A stretch of DNA of 64,000 nt from Mesorhizobium sophorae (GTDB lineage Bacteria > Pseudomonadota > Alphaproteobacteria > Rhizobiales > Rhizobiaceae), in assembly GCF_002270415.1 (NCBI RefSeq), contig NZ_NNRI01000022.1, forward strand, positions 806,001 to 870,000, given 5' to 3'. The notes beneath the pieces were generated by a model, which had not been told where the DNA came from, ran no database searches, and saw only the letters and a program-made list of their open reading frames with translations. Each line of letters begins with the position of its first letter. The first letter of the stretch is position 1. Shown piece by piece: positions 1-7,936 of the stretch. The position numbers and the translations under genes are program-made.

Positions 1-966
1 CATCTGGGCATAGACGATCACCGGCCAGTGCCAGAGATAGAGCGAATAGGAGAGCGCGCCGATCCATTGCAGGGGCGGCAGCGACAGAGCGGCGACCGGG
101 CCAAATGCCTGCCAGTTGGTCCGCCCGTTGGCCCACATGGCGGCCTGCTCCTCGCCAGCCCCGCTCAACAGCACCAGCACCGTGCCGGCAACCGGCAGCA
201 GCGCCAGGTAGCCGGGAAAGGGCAGGTCTTCGCTCAGCCACAGATAGGCCGCCGCGATCAGCGCCAGGCCGAGCCAGCCGAGTGCAGCGCGCAGCCACGG
301 ACGATGCAGCAGGAACGTCACTGGGACCAGCGTCGCCAGGCCGCCGGCGGCGAACTCCCAGGCACGCAGCGGCGAGAAATAGAAAGCCCATGCCGGTGCG
401 GTGCTGGTCAGCCAGGCGCAGGCGACGAAGGAGGCGAGGCCGGCGACGCCGATCACGGCCACGGCCGTTCGCCGGCCGGGACGCAGCCAGGCCGCCAGCA
501 GAAGCAGCGCCGGCCAGGCCAGGTAGAACTGCTCCTCCACGGACAGCGACCAGAAGTGGATGAAGGGATTGCTGGTGGCATCAGTGGCGAAATAGTCGAA
601 CGACCAGCGCAACAGCCACAGATTGATGGCGTAGGCGGAGGCGAACATGGCGCCGCGCGAATAGAGCGCCTGCTCCTGCGGCGACAGGATGAAATAGCCG
701 GCCGCAAGCGTCGCCAGGATGACGAACAGTGCCGCCGGCAAAAGGCGCCGCGCGCGCCTGGCATAGAAGCGCCAGAGGTCGAGCCTGCCGGTGTCGCCGA
801 TCTCCTGCATGAGGTGGGTGGTGATCAGCCAGCCGGAGATGACGAAGAATATGTCGACGCCGGCAAAGCCGCCGGGCAGGCCGGCGAGGCCGAAATGATA
901 GGCGACGACGCCGCCGACGGCGAGCGCGCGCAATCCCTGTATGTCCGGCCGGAACGATGCTGCCAA
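1..966 (-). CDS. Acyltransferase 3 (OafA/YrhL-like) family membrane protein, 3' end outside window
   Basis: Integral membrane O-acyltransferase that probably adds acetyl or similar groups to a surface polysaccharide. All 322 codons to the window edge stay open. The N-terminus has the family signature FRPDIQGLRALAV, then DIFFVISGWLIT and a FYARRARRLLPA segment, followed by many hydrophobic helices; SYSLYLWHWPVIV lies at the window edge. I chose a TTG start at 966 because AAGGAG (972-977) sits 5 bases upstream and the product then begins directly at the signature; no ATG fits. The gene continues beyond base 1, so a C-terminal SGNH domain cannot be excluded. It lies 7 kb from the exopolysaccharide locus and could modify that polymer (inference). 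Confidence 0.9.
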   Translation of the reverse strand, partial: MAASFRPDIQGLRALAVGGVVAYHFGLAGLPGGFAGVDIFFVISGWLITTHLMQEIGDTGRLDLWRFYARRARRLLPAALFVILATLAAGYFILSPQEQALYSRGAMFASAYAINLWLLRWSFDYFATDATSNPFIHFWSLSVEEQFYLAWPALLLLAAWLRPGRRTAVAVIGVAGLASFVACAWLTSTAPAWAFYFSPLRAWEFAAGGLATLVPVTFLLHRPWLRAALGWLGLALIAAAYLWLSEDLPFPGYLALLPVAGTVLVLLSGAGEEQAAMWANGRTNWQAFGPVAALSLPPLQWIGALSYSLYLWHWPVIVYAQM

Positions 967-1145
967 GACGGCTCCTTCGTGCAAGCCCACCTCTTGGCCC
1001 ACCGCCTGTCCCAGCCCGTCGCAAGTGTCGGCCGGGCGGGTTGACATCGCAATGCAACAAATCTTTCGCAGTGCAACATGGCAAGAAAAGGGAGGTCCTC
1101 TCCCACCGGCCGCGCCGCGCCGTCAGCCGCTCCGGATCTGGTGCA

Positions 1146-1886
1146 TCAGGCCTCGCGCGCGAGGCTGGCCACCAGATGATCGACGTCGGGGTCATCGAGC
1201 CTGACGATGTGAGCCATCCTTATCGCCTGTTTCAGGCTGATCCTGGTGACGTCCCGCCGCATGATGACCGACACGAAGGTTGGCCCTGATCCAGTTAGGA
1301 CGATGGCCCTGCCGACCAGGACCGGCTCCGAGATGGGGGCCCATTGCACGGCTATGATCGACGGCTCGCCGGTCGGGCGGCTGTTGATGCCGCTGAAATA
1401 GATCCAGTTCAGGCGCGAGATCACCACGCCGTAGTGGTTGCCGGGCGCCCGTGCTCCGCCCTGGTCGTCGCCTGGGCCCCACCGCGTCACGCGCCTGAAG
1501 GTAACCAGCTCGGTCTCACGCTGCACGAAGGTGATCGAGCGCATCAGAAGGGCGGGGCGGCCGGGGACCGAAAAATAGGTGAAATAGGTGCCACCGGCGA
1601 TGGCCGGCGAGGGGGGATGCACCATGGTCTCATACAGTCTCTGGCGCAGCGATGCGTGGCTGTCGCTGGCCGCCATGGCAGCGGGCTCGCGATACAGCTC
1701 GTTCTCGTCGATCTTGAAGAAGCTGCAGATCAGCCTGGCGGTGGCTTTGTTCGGAATGGCCTGGCCTTGCAGATAGCGCTCGAACTGGGTGCGGTTGATG
1801 CCAAGCTCACGGCACACCGCACTCACGGAAGCGTGGCGTTGGACCAGCCGCCTGAGATTGGCGGCGAGATTCTCGCGAATTGGCAC
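1146..1886 (-). CDS. XRE-family helix-turn-helix transcriptional regulator
   Basis: 246-residue DNA-binding protein. Residues 1-65 form a Cro/CI-type helix-turn-helix, with VSAVCRELGINRTQFERYL as the binding helices. The remaining 180 residues resemble no ligand domain I can name; they look alpha/beta with several aromatic-rich strands and may sense a ligand. It sits 180 bases upstream of the acyltransferase on the same strand, so co-transcription is possible but not shown. The target is unknown. Confidence 0.85.
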   Translation of the reverse strand: MPIRENLAANLRRLVQRHASVSAVCRELGINRTQFERYLQGQAIPNKATARLICSFFKIDENELYREPAAMAASDSHASLRQRLYETMVHPPSPAIAGGTYFTYFSVPGRPALLMRSITFVQRETELVTFRRVTRWGPGDDQGGARAPGNHYGVVISRLNWIYFSGINSRPTGEPSIIAVQWAPISEPVLVGRAIVLTGSGPTFVSVIMRRDVTRISLKQAIRMAHIVRLDDPDVDHLVASLAREA

Positions 1887-2108
1887 GACATCGCCCCCGC
1901 GACGTACGGATGCTTATTCAAGCGATAACTTATATTTTGCCAAACTCGCATGCGGCGACGGTTTCGCGAAGAGGGACTTTGGGCCAATAGCGCGGCCGGT
2001 CCGGTGACACGAAGACAGTACGGTTTTGACAGTTTGGCTATGCAAGCCAGCCAAATGGGCGTAATCCAGTGCCAAGAGCGACCTGGATCGGCCACTCGAC
2101 ATCCTGTG

Positions 2109-2414
2109 ATGGAGGGCGGTTTGGATCACACCGGCCTGGTCGAGCTTCTGGACTATACGCAAGCGCAATTGAGCAAGATACGCCAGGCGGTGGCCGCGAG
2201 CGATCACGCCGGCGCCATGTTCACCATCGATTGCCTTATCGGGGCGGCGGCCGAACAGACGAAATGCAAGCTCGCAAGCCTGGAGCATGCCGGATTGCCA
2301 ATTGGCAGAGATGAACCGGTTGGCCGGAACAGGGCGGCGGATGACTATGAAGTCGGTGCGACACGGCCCGGCAAAGTGACATCATCGGGCAAGCCGGCGG
2401 CGCGGCGCCCTTGA
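2109..2414 (+). CDS. Hypothetical 101-residue protein
   Basis: Small unknown protein. The N-terminal 60 residues (LVELLDYTQAQLSKIRQAV, then FTIDCLIGAAAEQTKCKLAS) look like a two-helix globular segment. The C-terminal 40 residues are polar and low in complexity. The reading frame stays open farther upstream, but the protein-like part begins at the ATG at 2109, or at the GTG three bases earlier; no clear ribosome-binding site decides between them. Its stop codon abuts the stop of the convergent Crp/Fnr gene with no gap. Function unknown. Confidence 0.5.
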   Translation: MEGGLDHTGLVELLDYTQAQLSKIRQAVAASDHAGAMFTIDCLIGAAAEQTKCKLASLEHAGLPIGRDEPVGRNRAADDYEVGATRPGKVTSSGKPAARRP

Positions 2415-3152
2415 TCAGTCGGCATCGATCTCGCCGACCAGCCTGATATATTCGGCCTCGGCTTCGCCGTAACTGCCATTGGCGAGTTCTTCCAATCCGG
2501 CGCGGTCGCGGATGACGATTTCGCCGCGCCGCGAACGGATCAGCGCGCGGCCTTCCAGCAACTGGAGGGCAACGGTGACGCCTGGCCGTCGAACGCCAAG
2601 CATGATGGCCAGGAATTCGTGCGTGATGGCCAGGGTTTCGCCAGGCACCCGGTCGTCGCACATGAGCAGCCACCGCGCCAGCCGCTCCTCGAGCTTCAGC
2701 CTTGCGTTGACGAGCGCGGTGCAACCGGCCTGCGTCTGTAGCGCGTTGACGAAGCGCAGCAGGAACATCCGCAAGGTCGCACTTGCCGCAAGGGCTGCAT
2801 TGAAAGGGCCGGCTTCGATGCGGATGGCTTCGCCCTCGAGCTGCACATAGCAGGCATGCACCGCACGGTCGTCGCCCATCACCAGCGAAGATCCCGTCAT
2901 GCCTTCGAAGCCGATGAAGCCCACTTCGGCCTCGTGGCCGCTGGTCGTGCTGGCGACCACCGAACCGATGCCCCGTTCGATGAAGTAGACGGCTTCGATC
3001 GGAATATTGGGGCTCACCAGTATCTGGCGCAAAGGCAGGTCGCAGCGCTGCATATGGGGCTCGAGCAGCGCCAGGTCATCCACCGGCATGCGCCGCAATA
3101 GTTGGTTTCGATATTGATGGTTTTTGCCCCGATCAGTCATGGCACGGCCCAA
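2415..3152 (-). CDS. Crp/Fnr-family transcriptional regulator
   Basis: 245 residues. Residues 20-140 are a cyclic-nucleotide-binding-like beta-roll (EAVYFIERGIGSVV, then EVGFIGFEGMTGSSLVMG). Residues 150-225 form a winged helix with the recognition segment LAIMLGVRRPGVTVAL. No N-terminal cysteine cluster is present, so it is not an FNR-type oxygen sensor; it resembles the short rhizobial Crp/Fnr paralogues that respond to unknown signals. A second possible start lies 12 bases downstream at 3140. The long upstream gap holds a perfect inverted repeat, see 3334-3354. Confidence 0.88.
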   Translation of the reverse strand: MGRAMTDRGKNHQYRNQLLRRMPVDDLALLEPHMQRCDLPLRQILVSPNIPIEAVYFIERGIGSVVASTTSGHEAEVGFIGFEGMTGSSLVMGDDRAVHACYVQLEGEAIRIEAGPFNAALAASATLRMFLLRFVNALQTQAGCTALVNARLKLEERLARWLLMCDDRVPGETLAITHEFLAIMLGVRRPGVTVALQLLEGRALIRSRRGEIVIRDRAGLEELANGSYGEAEAEYIRLVGEIDAD

Positions 3153-3571
3153 TGCAGGGCAAGAGCCATCCGATCTCCCAGCCGTCCGCGCCCCGTATCA
3201 ACGTGCCGACGATCGCCCGTATATAGGGAGTTTGAAGGAAAAAACCCAGGAATGCGGTATGAAATTCGATGCACGGCGACCCCCACCAATGTTCGCATAC
3301 GCAAAGTTCGACCTGAACGTTAGTGTCGGAAACGTACCAAACACGTCTTGGTACAAAACCGACATATCCCTTGAGAATGCCGGATCACGGCGACGGTCGA
3401 TAAAATCTGCCGGCTAACGACAAGAGCGCCATGTCACGTCTGGTCATCCGTTCGAGGCGTGGCTGATGACTCGCGTCTTTATTCGGCAGGCGGGAAAGTG
3501 TACGATTTTTACGGTTGGCGGCGCGGACACCGTCAGGCAAGTGGCCGCTGCTCCAAGAGAGAGAGCTTCTC
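3153..3571 (+). other. Intergenic region, divergent promoters
   Basis: 419 bases between the Crp/Fnr gene and the small gene at 3572, which point away from each other. No convincing coding frame is visible. It is less GC-rich than its flanks and contains one strong inverted repeat, annotated separately. Confidence 0.6.
3334..3354. promoter_or_regulatory. Perfect 7-7-7 inverted repeat, candidate operator
   Basis: GTACCAA and its exact reverse complement TTGGTAC are separated by 7 bases, giving a 21-base dyad with the geometry of a dimeric regulator site. It lies 180 bases upstream of the Crp/Fnr gene and 220 bases upstream of the gene at 3572. It does not match the usual Crp consensus, so the binding protein is unknown. 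Confidence 0.5.
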
Positions 3572-3787
3572 ATGTCGAGCCTCAACAAGCGCCATCCCGG
3601 CTTCTATCCTTCCGATCTGAAACTGTGCCAACGCGTCTTCGATCAGGTCTGCTCCGAACGCAAACTTGACCCGAGGTCATCGGAGCCGGACGTGCAGCGG
3701 CTCGCAGCCACGGTGTTCTCGCTGTTCGAGAATGGCTGCAGCAATGAAACCGAGTTGCTTGAGAGTTTCAGGCGGACCCGCCAGTGA
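3572..3787 (+). CDS. Small conserved-looking hypothetical protein
   Basis: 71 residues, beginning MSSLNKRHPGFYPSDLKLC and rich in charged helices. The frame is open upstream, but this ATG follows a purine-rich AAGAGAGAGAG stretch at suitable distance and the protein-like sequence starts here. There is no signal peptide or membrane segment. I recall similar short proteins in rhizobia, without known function. It is probably cytosolic. Confidence 0.65.
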   Translation: MSSLNKRHPGFYPSDLKLCQRVFDQVCSERKLDPRSSEPDVQRLAATVFSLFENGCSNETELLESFRRTRQ

Positions 3788-3923
3788 CCGAAGTCCGGGT
3801 CATGTCCTCGGACACCAGGGTGGCATCGAATTGCGAGGCCAGCACAAGCATCGGCCCGGGATTGATCGAGTTCCGGATCGAATGGCGCGCCAACCGGACA
3901 GCGCCAAAAACGGCCGCCCTCCG

Positions 3924-4955
3924 TCAGTTCTTATCCACCGGCTTCGAACGCATCCTCGACACCGTCTCGCGCTCGGCGCGTTTAGAGCGCAGTGGCGGCA
4001 GGCCGCGATCGACCAGGTCCATGTCCTCCAGCACCATGTCGCCCATGCGCTTGAACGCGATGTCGAGCGCGCCGGCGCGGTGGGCCGAGCGCAGGAAACC
4101 GGGCAGGGCACGCACCGGATGGTCTTGCGCCAGCGGCTCTTCCGGAAAGACATCGCTGGCGGCGACGATGCGGCCGCTTTTCACCGCCGCCATCAGGGCG
4201 GGAAAATCGACGACGCCGGCCCGGCTGAGCAGGATGAAGGCCGCGCCCTCGCGCATGCTCGCAAAGGCATCGGCGCCGAGAAATCCCTGGTTCTCGCTGG
4301 TCACCGAAGCGACGACGAAGACGAAGTCGCTCTGCGACAGCACCTCGTCGAGCGAGGCCGGCTCGACGCCGTTGTCGATCAGGATCGACGGCGGCAGCCA
4401 GGGATCGAAGACTTTTGTGCGGGTGCGGAAGCCCGACAGCAGCCGGTTCAGCGCGCGGCCGAGATCGCCGAAACCGACGATGCCGACATCGGCCCCCGAC
4501 AGCAACCGGGCTGTCCGGTTGCCGTCGCCGCCCCACAGCTCCTTGCCCTGGCGAAAGGCGAGGTCGGCGTCGACGATGTCGCGGGCAAGGTTGAGCGCCA
4601 TGGCAAGGCCAAGCTCGGCCACCGGCTCGGCGAAGACCAGGCCGGTGGTGACGACATGGATGCCGTGCGCAAACAGTGTCTCGTAGGGCATGTTGTTGAT
4701 CAGGTTGGTCTCGACGTTGAAGACGCAGCGCAGGGCCTTCATCTTGTCCAGCGTTTCAGGCGCGATCGGCGGCTGGCCGACGATGTAGCGGGCTTCGGCC
4801 AGCACATCGGCCGGCAATTTTGCGACGCCATCGGGTGTCGTCTCGACGATACGGTATGTTTTCCGGAAGCGTGCCAATTGCGGGGACGTGAAGATGAGGT
4901 CGAGCGTGCGCGGTTCCGGCGCGCTGATGACCAGCGGCAAGGTGCTATCTGACAT
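3924..4955 (-). CDS. D-isomer-specific 2-hydroxyacid dehydrogenase
   Basis: 343-residue NAD(P)-dependent oxidoreductase that would interconvert a 2-hydroxyacid and a 2-oxoacid. The Rossmann motif VGIVGFGDLGRAL is near residue 160. The catalytic triad is recognisable: Arg in LLSRAGVVD, Glu in DVFPEEPL and His in LRSAHRAGAL. The substrate cannot be read from sequence. It is divergent from the LacI regulator at 5149, across 193 bases with operator-like palindromes, so regulation by that protein is likely. Confidence 0.9.
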   Translation of the reverse strand: MSDSTLPLVISAPEPRTLDLIFTSPQLARFRKTYRIVETTPDGVAKLPADVLAEARYIVGQPPIAPETLDKMKALRCVFNVETNLINNMPYETLFAHGIHVVTTGLVFAEPVAELGLAMALNLARDIVDADLAFRQGKELWGGDGNRTARLLSGADVGIVGFGDLGRALNRLLSGFRTRTKVFDPWLPPSILIDNGVEPASLDEVLSQSDFVFVVASVTSENQGFLGADAFASMREGAAFILLSRAGVVDFPALMAAVKSGRIVAASDVFPEEPLAQDHPVRALPGFLRSAHRAGALDIAFKRMGDMVLEDMDLVDRGLPPLRSKRAERETVSRMRSKPVDKN

Positions 4956-5062
4956 GGCAATTTCCTCCGGGCGCGAACCTCATTGCACATTTTTAGTTTG
5001 CACATATCGTTATCCCGTTGCACACTTTTGGGCGACACGCACGGAGACAAAATACCTCCGAT

Positions 5063-5093
5063 TAAACGATTTACAATCGCGAAAAATCGATTT
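5063..5093. promoter_or_regulatory. Paired LacI-type operator palindromes
   Basis: Two A/T-armed dyads with a central CG lie in the divergent promoter region: TAAACGATTTA at 5063-5073 and the perfect palindrome AAATCGATTT at 5084-5093, about 20 bases centre to centre. LacI-family sites typically have a CG-centred dyad. Three TTGCACA direct repeats at 4983, 4998 and 5018 lie closer to the dehydrogenase and may be a second kind of site. Confidence 0.55.
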
Positions 5094-5148
5094 ACTCGAT
5101 TGGCGGCGGGCGAAAAATGCTGACGTCCGCGCCTCGTGAGGAGGACCA

Positions 5149-6228
5149 ATGGCGCATAGGCAGGGCCAGCGGCGGCGTCCGTCGATCCACGACGTGGCAA
5201 GCCATGCCGGCGTGTCGGCCGCCACCGTCTCCAAGGTCATGGCCGGTGTCACCACGGTGAAGCCCGAGAATGCCCAGCGCGTCTTCGATGCCGTCGAGCT
5301 TTTGGGCTACCGCGTCGATCCGCTGGCCTCCGACATGCGGCGGGCCAAGCGCCGCATCATCGGTGCGATCATGCCCGAGTTCGAGAGCGAGTTTTTTGGC
5401 CAGATGGTCACCCAGCTCGAAAGCCTGGCCGAGCAGCGCGGATATACGCTGGTGGCCGCATCGAGCCGTGAATCAGAGGTGCGCGAAAAAGAAATCCTCG
5501 AACGCATGCATGACTGGAGGGTGGCCGGCGTCGTGCTGGCGCCGGTGCGCAACGAGCACGGCCCGGCGGCCGGGTTCATGAAGGCCAACGGCATGACCGG
5601 CGTGCTGATCGACCGTGTGCTGTCGGACGACGCCTTCGACACCGTGTCGGCCGACAGTGCGGCGGCCAGTGCCGAGGTGGCGCGCGAACTGATCGGCAAG
5701 GGCCACCGCCATATCCTGGTTGTCGGCCTTGGCGAACAGGCAGCCACGATGCACGCCCGCCTCGACGGCTTTCGCGGCACCGCGTTGGCGCTGGCGCCGG
5801 ATGTGCGCATCGACGTCGTGCTTGCCGAAGGCGATGTCGAACCGCTCAGGTCGCAATTGCGCGACTATTTCGATCAAGGCGAAGGTGGGGGCGGGGGCCA
5901 ACGTCCGAGCGCCGTCTATTCGCTGTTCCTCAAGGGCACGCTTGTGGCGCTGTCCGAGTTCCGCCGGCGTGGCTGGCATTGCCCCAACGACATTTCGCTG
6001 GTCGGCTTCGACGACGCCGAGTGGATGCAGGTGACATGGCCGGCCATCGCCGCGGTGGTGCAGCCGGTGCGGCAGATCGCGGGCCACGCCATGGACGCAC
6101 TGTTTGCCAGGATTGAAGGCGGGGCGGGGCCGCCGAGAGCACGGCTCGAGCCTTGCCAGGTTTTGATGCGGGAATCCGTTGGCTTGCCAGGCAACCGCCT
6201 GCATTCCGGGGGAGGAAACCGACAGTAG
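5149..6228 (+). CDS. LacI-family transcriptional regulator
   Basis: 359 residues. The N-terminal helix-turn-helix (SIHDVASHAGVSAATVSKV, residues 12-30) and hinge are followed by a periplasmic-binding-protein-like sensor from residue 65 (IIGAIMPEFESEFFGQM). The C-terminal core has VGFDDAEWMQVTWPAI, typical of the family. A glycine run (EGGGGGQR) near residue 245 looks like a flexible loop. The ATG at 5149 follows GAGGAGG. It probably represses the divergent 2-hydroxyacid dehydrogenase and itself; the effector sugar or acid is unknown. Confidence 0.93.
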   Translation: MAHRQGQRRRPSIHDVASHAGVSAATVSKVMAGVTTVKPENAQRVFDAVELLGYRVDPLASDMRRAKRRIIGAIMPEFESEFFGQMVTQLESLAEQRGYTLVAASSRESEVREKEILERMHDWRVAGVVLAPVRNEHGPAAGFMKANGMTGVLIDRVLSDDAFDTVSADSAAASAEVARELIGKGHRHILVVGLGEQAATMHARLDGFRGTALALAPDVRIDVVLAEGDVEPLRSQLRDYFDQGEGGGGGQRPSAVYSLFLKGTLVALSEFRRRGWHCPNDISLVGFDDAEWMQVTWPAIAAVVQPVRQIAGHAMDALFARIEGGAGPPRARLEPCQVLMRESVGLPGNRLHSGGGNRQ

Positions 6229-6298
6229 CCAGTGTCGGCAGGCAGTTGCGCTGCACCTGGCCCTGGCGGCCTGCATGGGAGGCAATCGCCGCTACCGG

Positions 6299-6529
6299 CT
6301 ACAGCGGCGCCGTTGCGCTGGAAATCTTCACCAAGCGCTCCGCGGCCTCGACCAGACGCCGTTGCGCGGTTTGTATCCTGCTGCGCAGCGCGATGTTCTC
6401 GGCCAGCATTTCTTCCGTGCGTTGAATCGCGAGCTCGGTCCGGTTGATGCGCTGCCTGGCATTGGCAACTTCCAAGGCCAAAATATCGGCCACCATCCCG
6501 TGACCGTGGGGTTCCATGGTGTTTGTCAT
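6299..6529 (-). CDS. Small coiled-coil hypothetical protein
   Basis: 76 residues, almost entirely helical with heptad-like hydrophobics (ADILALEVANARQRINRTEL, then MLAENIALRSRIQTAQRRL). No cysteines, signal peptide or membrane segment. Such short proteins can be oligomerisation or adaptor modules. It ends 70 bases from the convergent LacI gene and lies 92 bases downstream of the flavoprotein stop on the same strand. Function unknown. Confidence 0.6.
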   Translation of the reverse strand: MTNTMEPHGHGMVADILALEVANARQRINRTELAIQRTEEMLAENIALRSRIQTAQRRLVEAAERLVKISSATAPL

Positions 6530-6621
6530 AAGTTTCTAACACCTGACGGGCGATATCGTTCCCGCCTCCTGCGCACACGCGCGCCAAGCATGCAAGGCTG
6601 GGGTGATCCGGGCGGGGTGTT

Positions 6622-7818
6622 CTATGACGCTTCGCCGGCGACAGCATTTGCCCGCCGCAGGCCCAAATGCCGTATCTTGCGGCCGACGATCATCAGCTGG
6701 CGCGCGGTGTTGTTGCGCAGGCGGCGGATGCGCCATTCCAGCCCTGTGCCGGTGGTGATCTCCTTGGCATAGTAGCTCACCCGCATGCCGTTCTCATCGG
6801 AGGCGATTTTGATCGGGTCGTCATAGAAGGCGCAGATCTTGTCAGCCGCCATGCCTGGTGTTTCGAGCCAGCGCGGAATGTGAACCGAATGGAGCCGATC
6901 GACATCGGTCATCACCCGCTCGATGCCGACGCCCGGCGTCGGGCATGTGGTCCAGAAGGCGTCGCCGATGAAGACGACACCATCGCGGCGATGGCCTTGC
7001 GTCGTGGTCAGATTGATCTGCCTGACCTCGACAGGGCCTGCCATCTCGAAGTTCCCGCATTGCGCTGATATTTCGGGCATCAGCTCGCAAAGCATCTTTT
7101 GCGGGTCCTGGCGAAACGCCCTTGTCCACGGCTCGGCCACCAGCCGGTAGACGAACATGTTCGCCCGCATCTTGTTGCCGATCGGAAAGACGCTGATGTA
7201 GGCGACACGGTCCCCGGCCCGTTTGGCGTAGCAGGTGACGGACTGATAGGCGAAGTCACGCGGCGCGATGGCGAGATCGAAGCCGATCGACAGCGAAAAT
7301 GCCTTGGATTCTTCTATGCGGTTCACGCCGATGGCGCGCCGCACCGCTTCGCTGTAGCCGGTGGCTACCACCAGAAGCCGCGCGTCGATGACGGAGCCGT
7401 CGGTGAGCACAAGCCGCTGCTTGTCCGGTCCGGTGGTGATCTCGGCGACTTTGCCCACCGTCAACGGAACTTGCGGCGGCAGCGCGTCGCGTAGGCCGTT
7501 GATCAGCGCGCCATAGGAAAATCCAAACTCGCGATGCATTTCACGCGCGAACAATTGTCCGAGGCGAAAGACGTGGACCTCGTCCATCGGGGTGACGAGA
7601 GGCAGGAGCGTCGCGTCGAGGCCCAGCCTCTCGAACTGCTGCATCTGCTTCGTGCCGATCTTCTCAGCCCTGAACTCATCGTGATGGACGCGGTGCGGAT
7701 CGATCAACGCCACCTTGCGCCCGGCTTTTCCAAGCACCGTCGCCAAGGTGGTTCCGGCCAGCCCGGCGCCGACAATCGCCACGTCGACTTCGGCTGGGCC
7801 AGCCTCTTCGATAGTCAT
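6622..7818 (-). CDS. FAD-dependent monooxygenase/oxidoreductase
   Basis: 398-residue flavoprotein of the group A hydroxylase (PHBH-like) fold. The FAD-binding GxGxxG is in VAIVGAGLAGTTLA near the N-terminus, and the second FAD motif is VFIGDAFWTTCPTPGVGI. It probably hydroxylates or epoxidises an organic substrate using NAD(P)H. I preferred the ATG at 7818, preceded by AAAGG about 8 bases away; in-frame ATGs at 7842 and 7857 would add 8 or 13 polar residues. It follows the gene at 7937 on the same strand, so a shared transcript with the exopolysaccharide locus is possible. Confidence 0.85.
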   Translation of the reverse strand: MTIEEAGPAEVDVAIVGAGLAGTTLATVLGKAGRKVALIDPHRVHHDEFRAEKIGTKQMQQFERLGLDATLLPLVTPMDEVHVFRLGQLFAREMHREFGFSYGALINGLRDALPPQVPLTVGKVAEITTGPDKQRLVLTDGSVIDARLLVVATGYSEAVRRAIGVNRIEESKAFSLSIGFDLAIAPRDFAYQSVTCYAKRAGDRVAYISVFPIGNKMRANMFVYRLVAEPWTRAFRQDPQKMLCELMPEISAQCGNFEMAGPVEVRQINLTTTQGHRRDGVVFIGDAFWTTCPTPGVGIERVMTDVDRLHSVHIPRWLETPGMAADKICAFYDDPIKIASDENGMRVSYYAKEITTGTGLEWRIRRLRNNTARQLMIVGRKIRHLGLRRANAVAGEAS

Positions 7819-7936
7819 TTTGCCGCCCTTTCTGCTGGTCATCTTCCTGCTCTGCAATCTGTGGTAGAAAATACGTCCGGACCCAAATCAACCTCAAGCA
7901 ACCTGCGGGCGCGACTGGTAGTAACCAATGTTTAGG

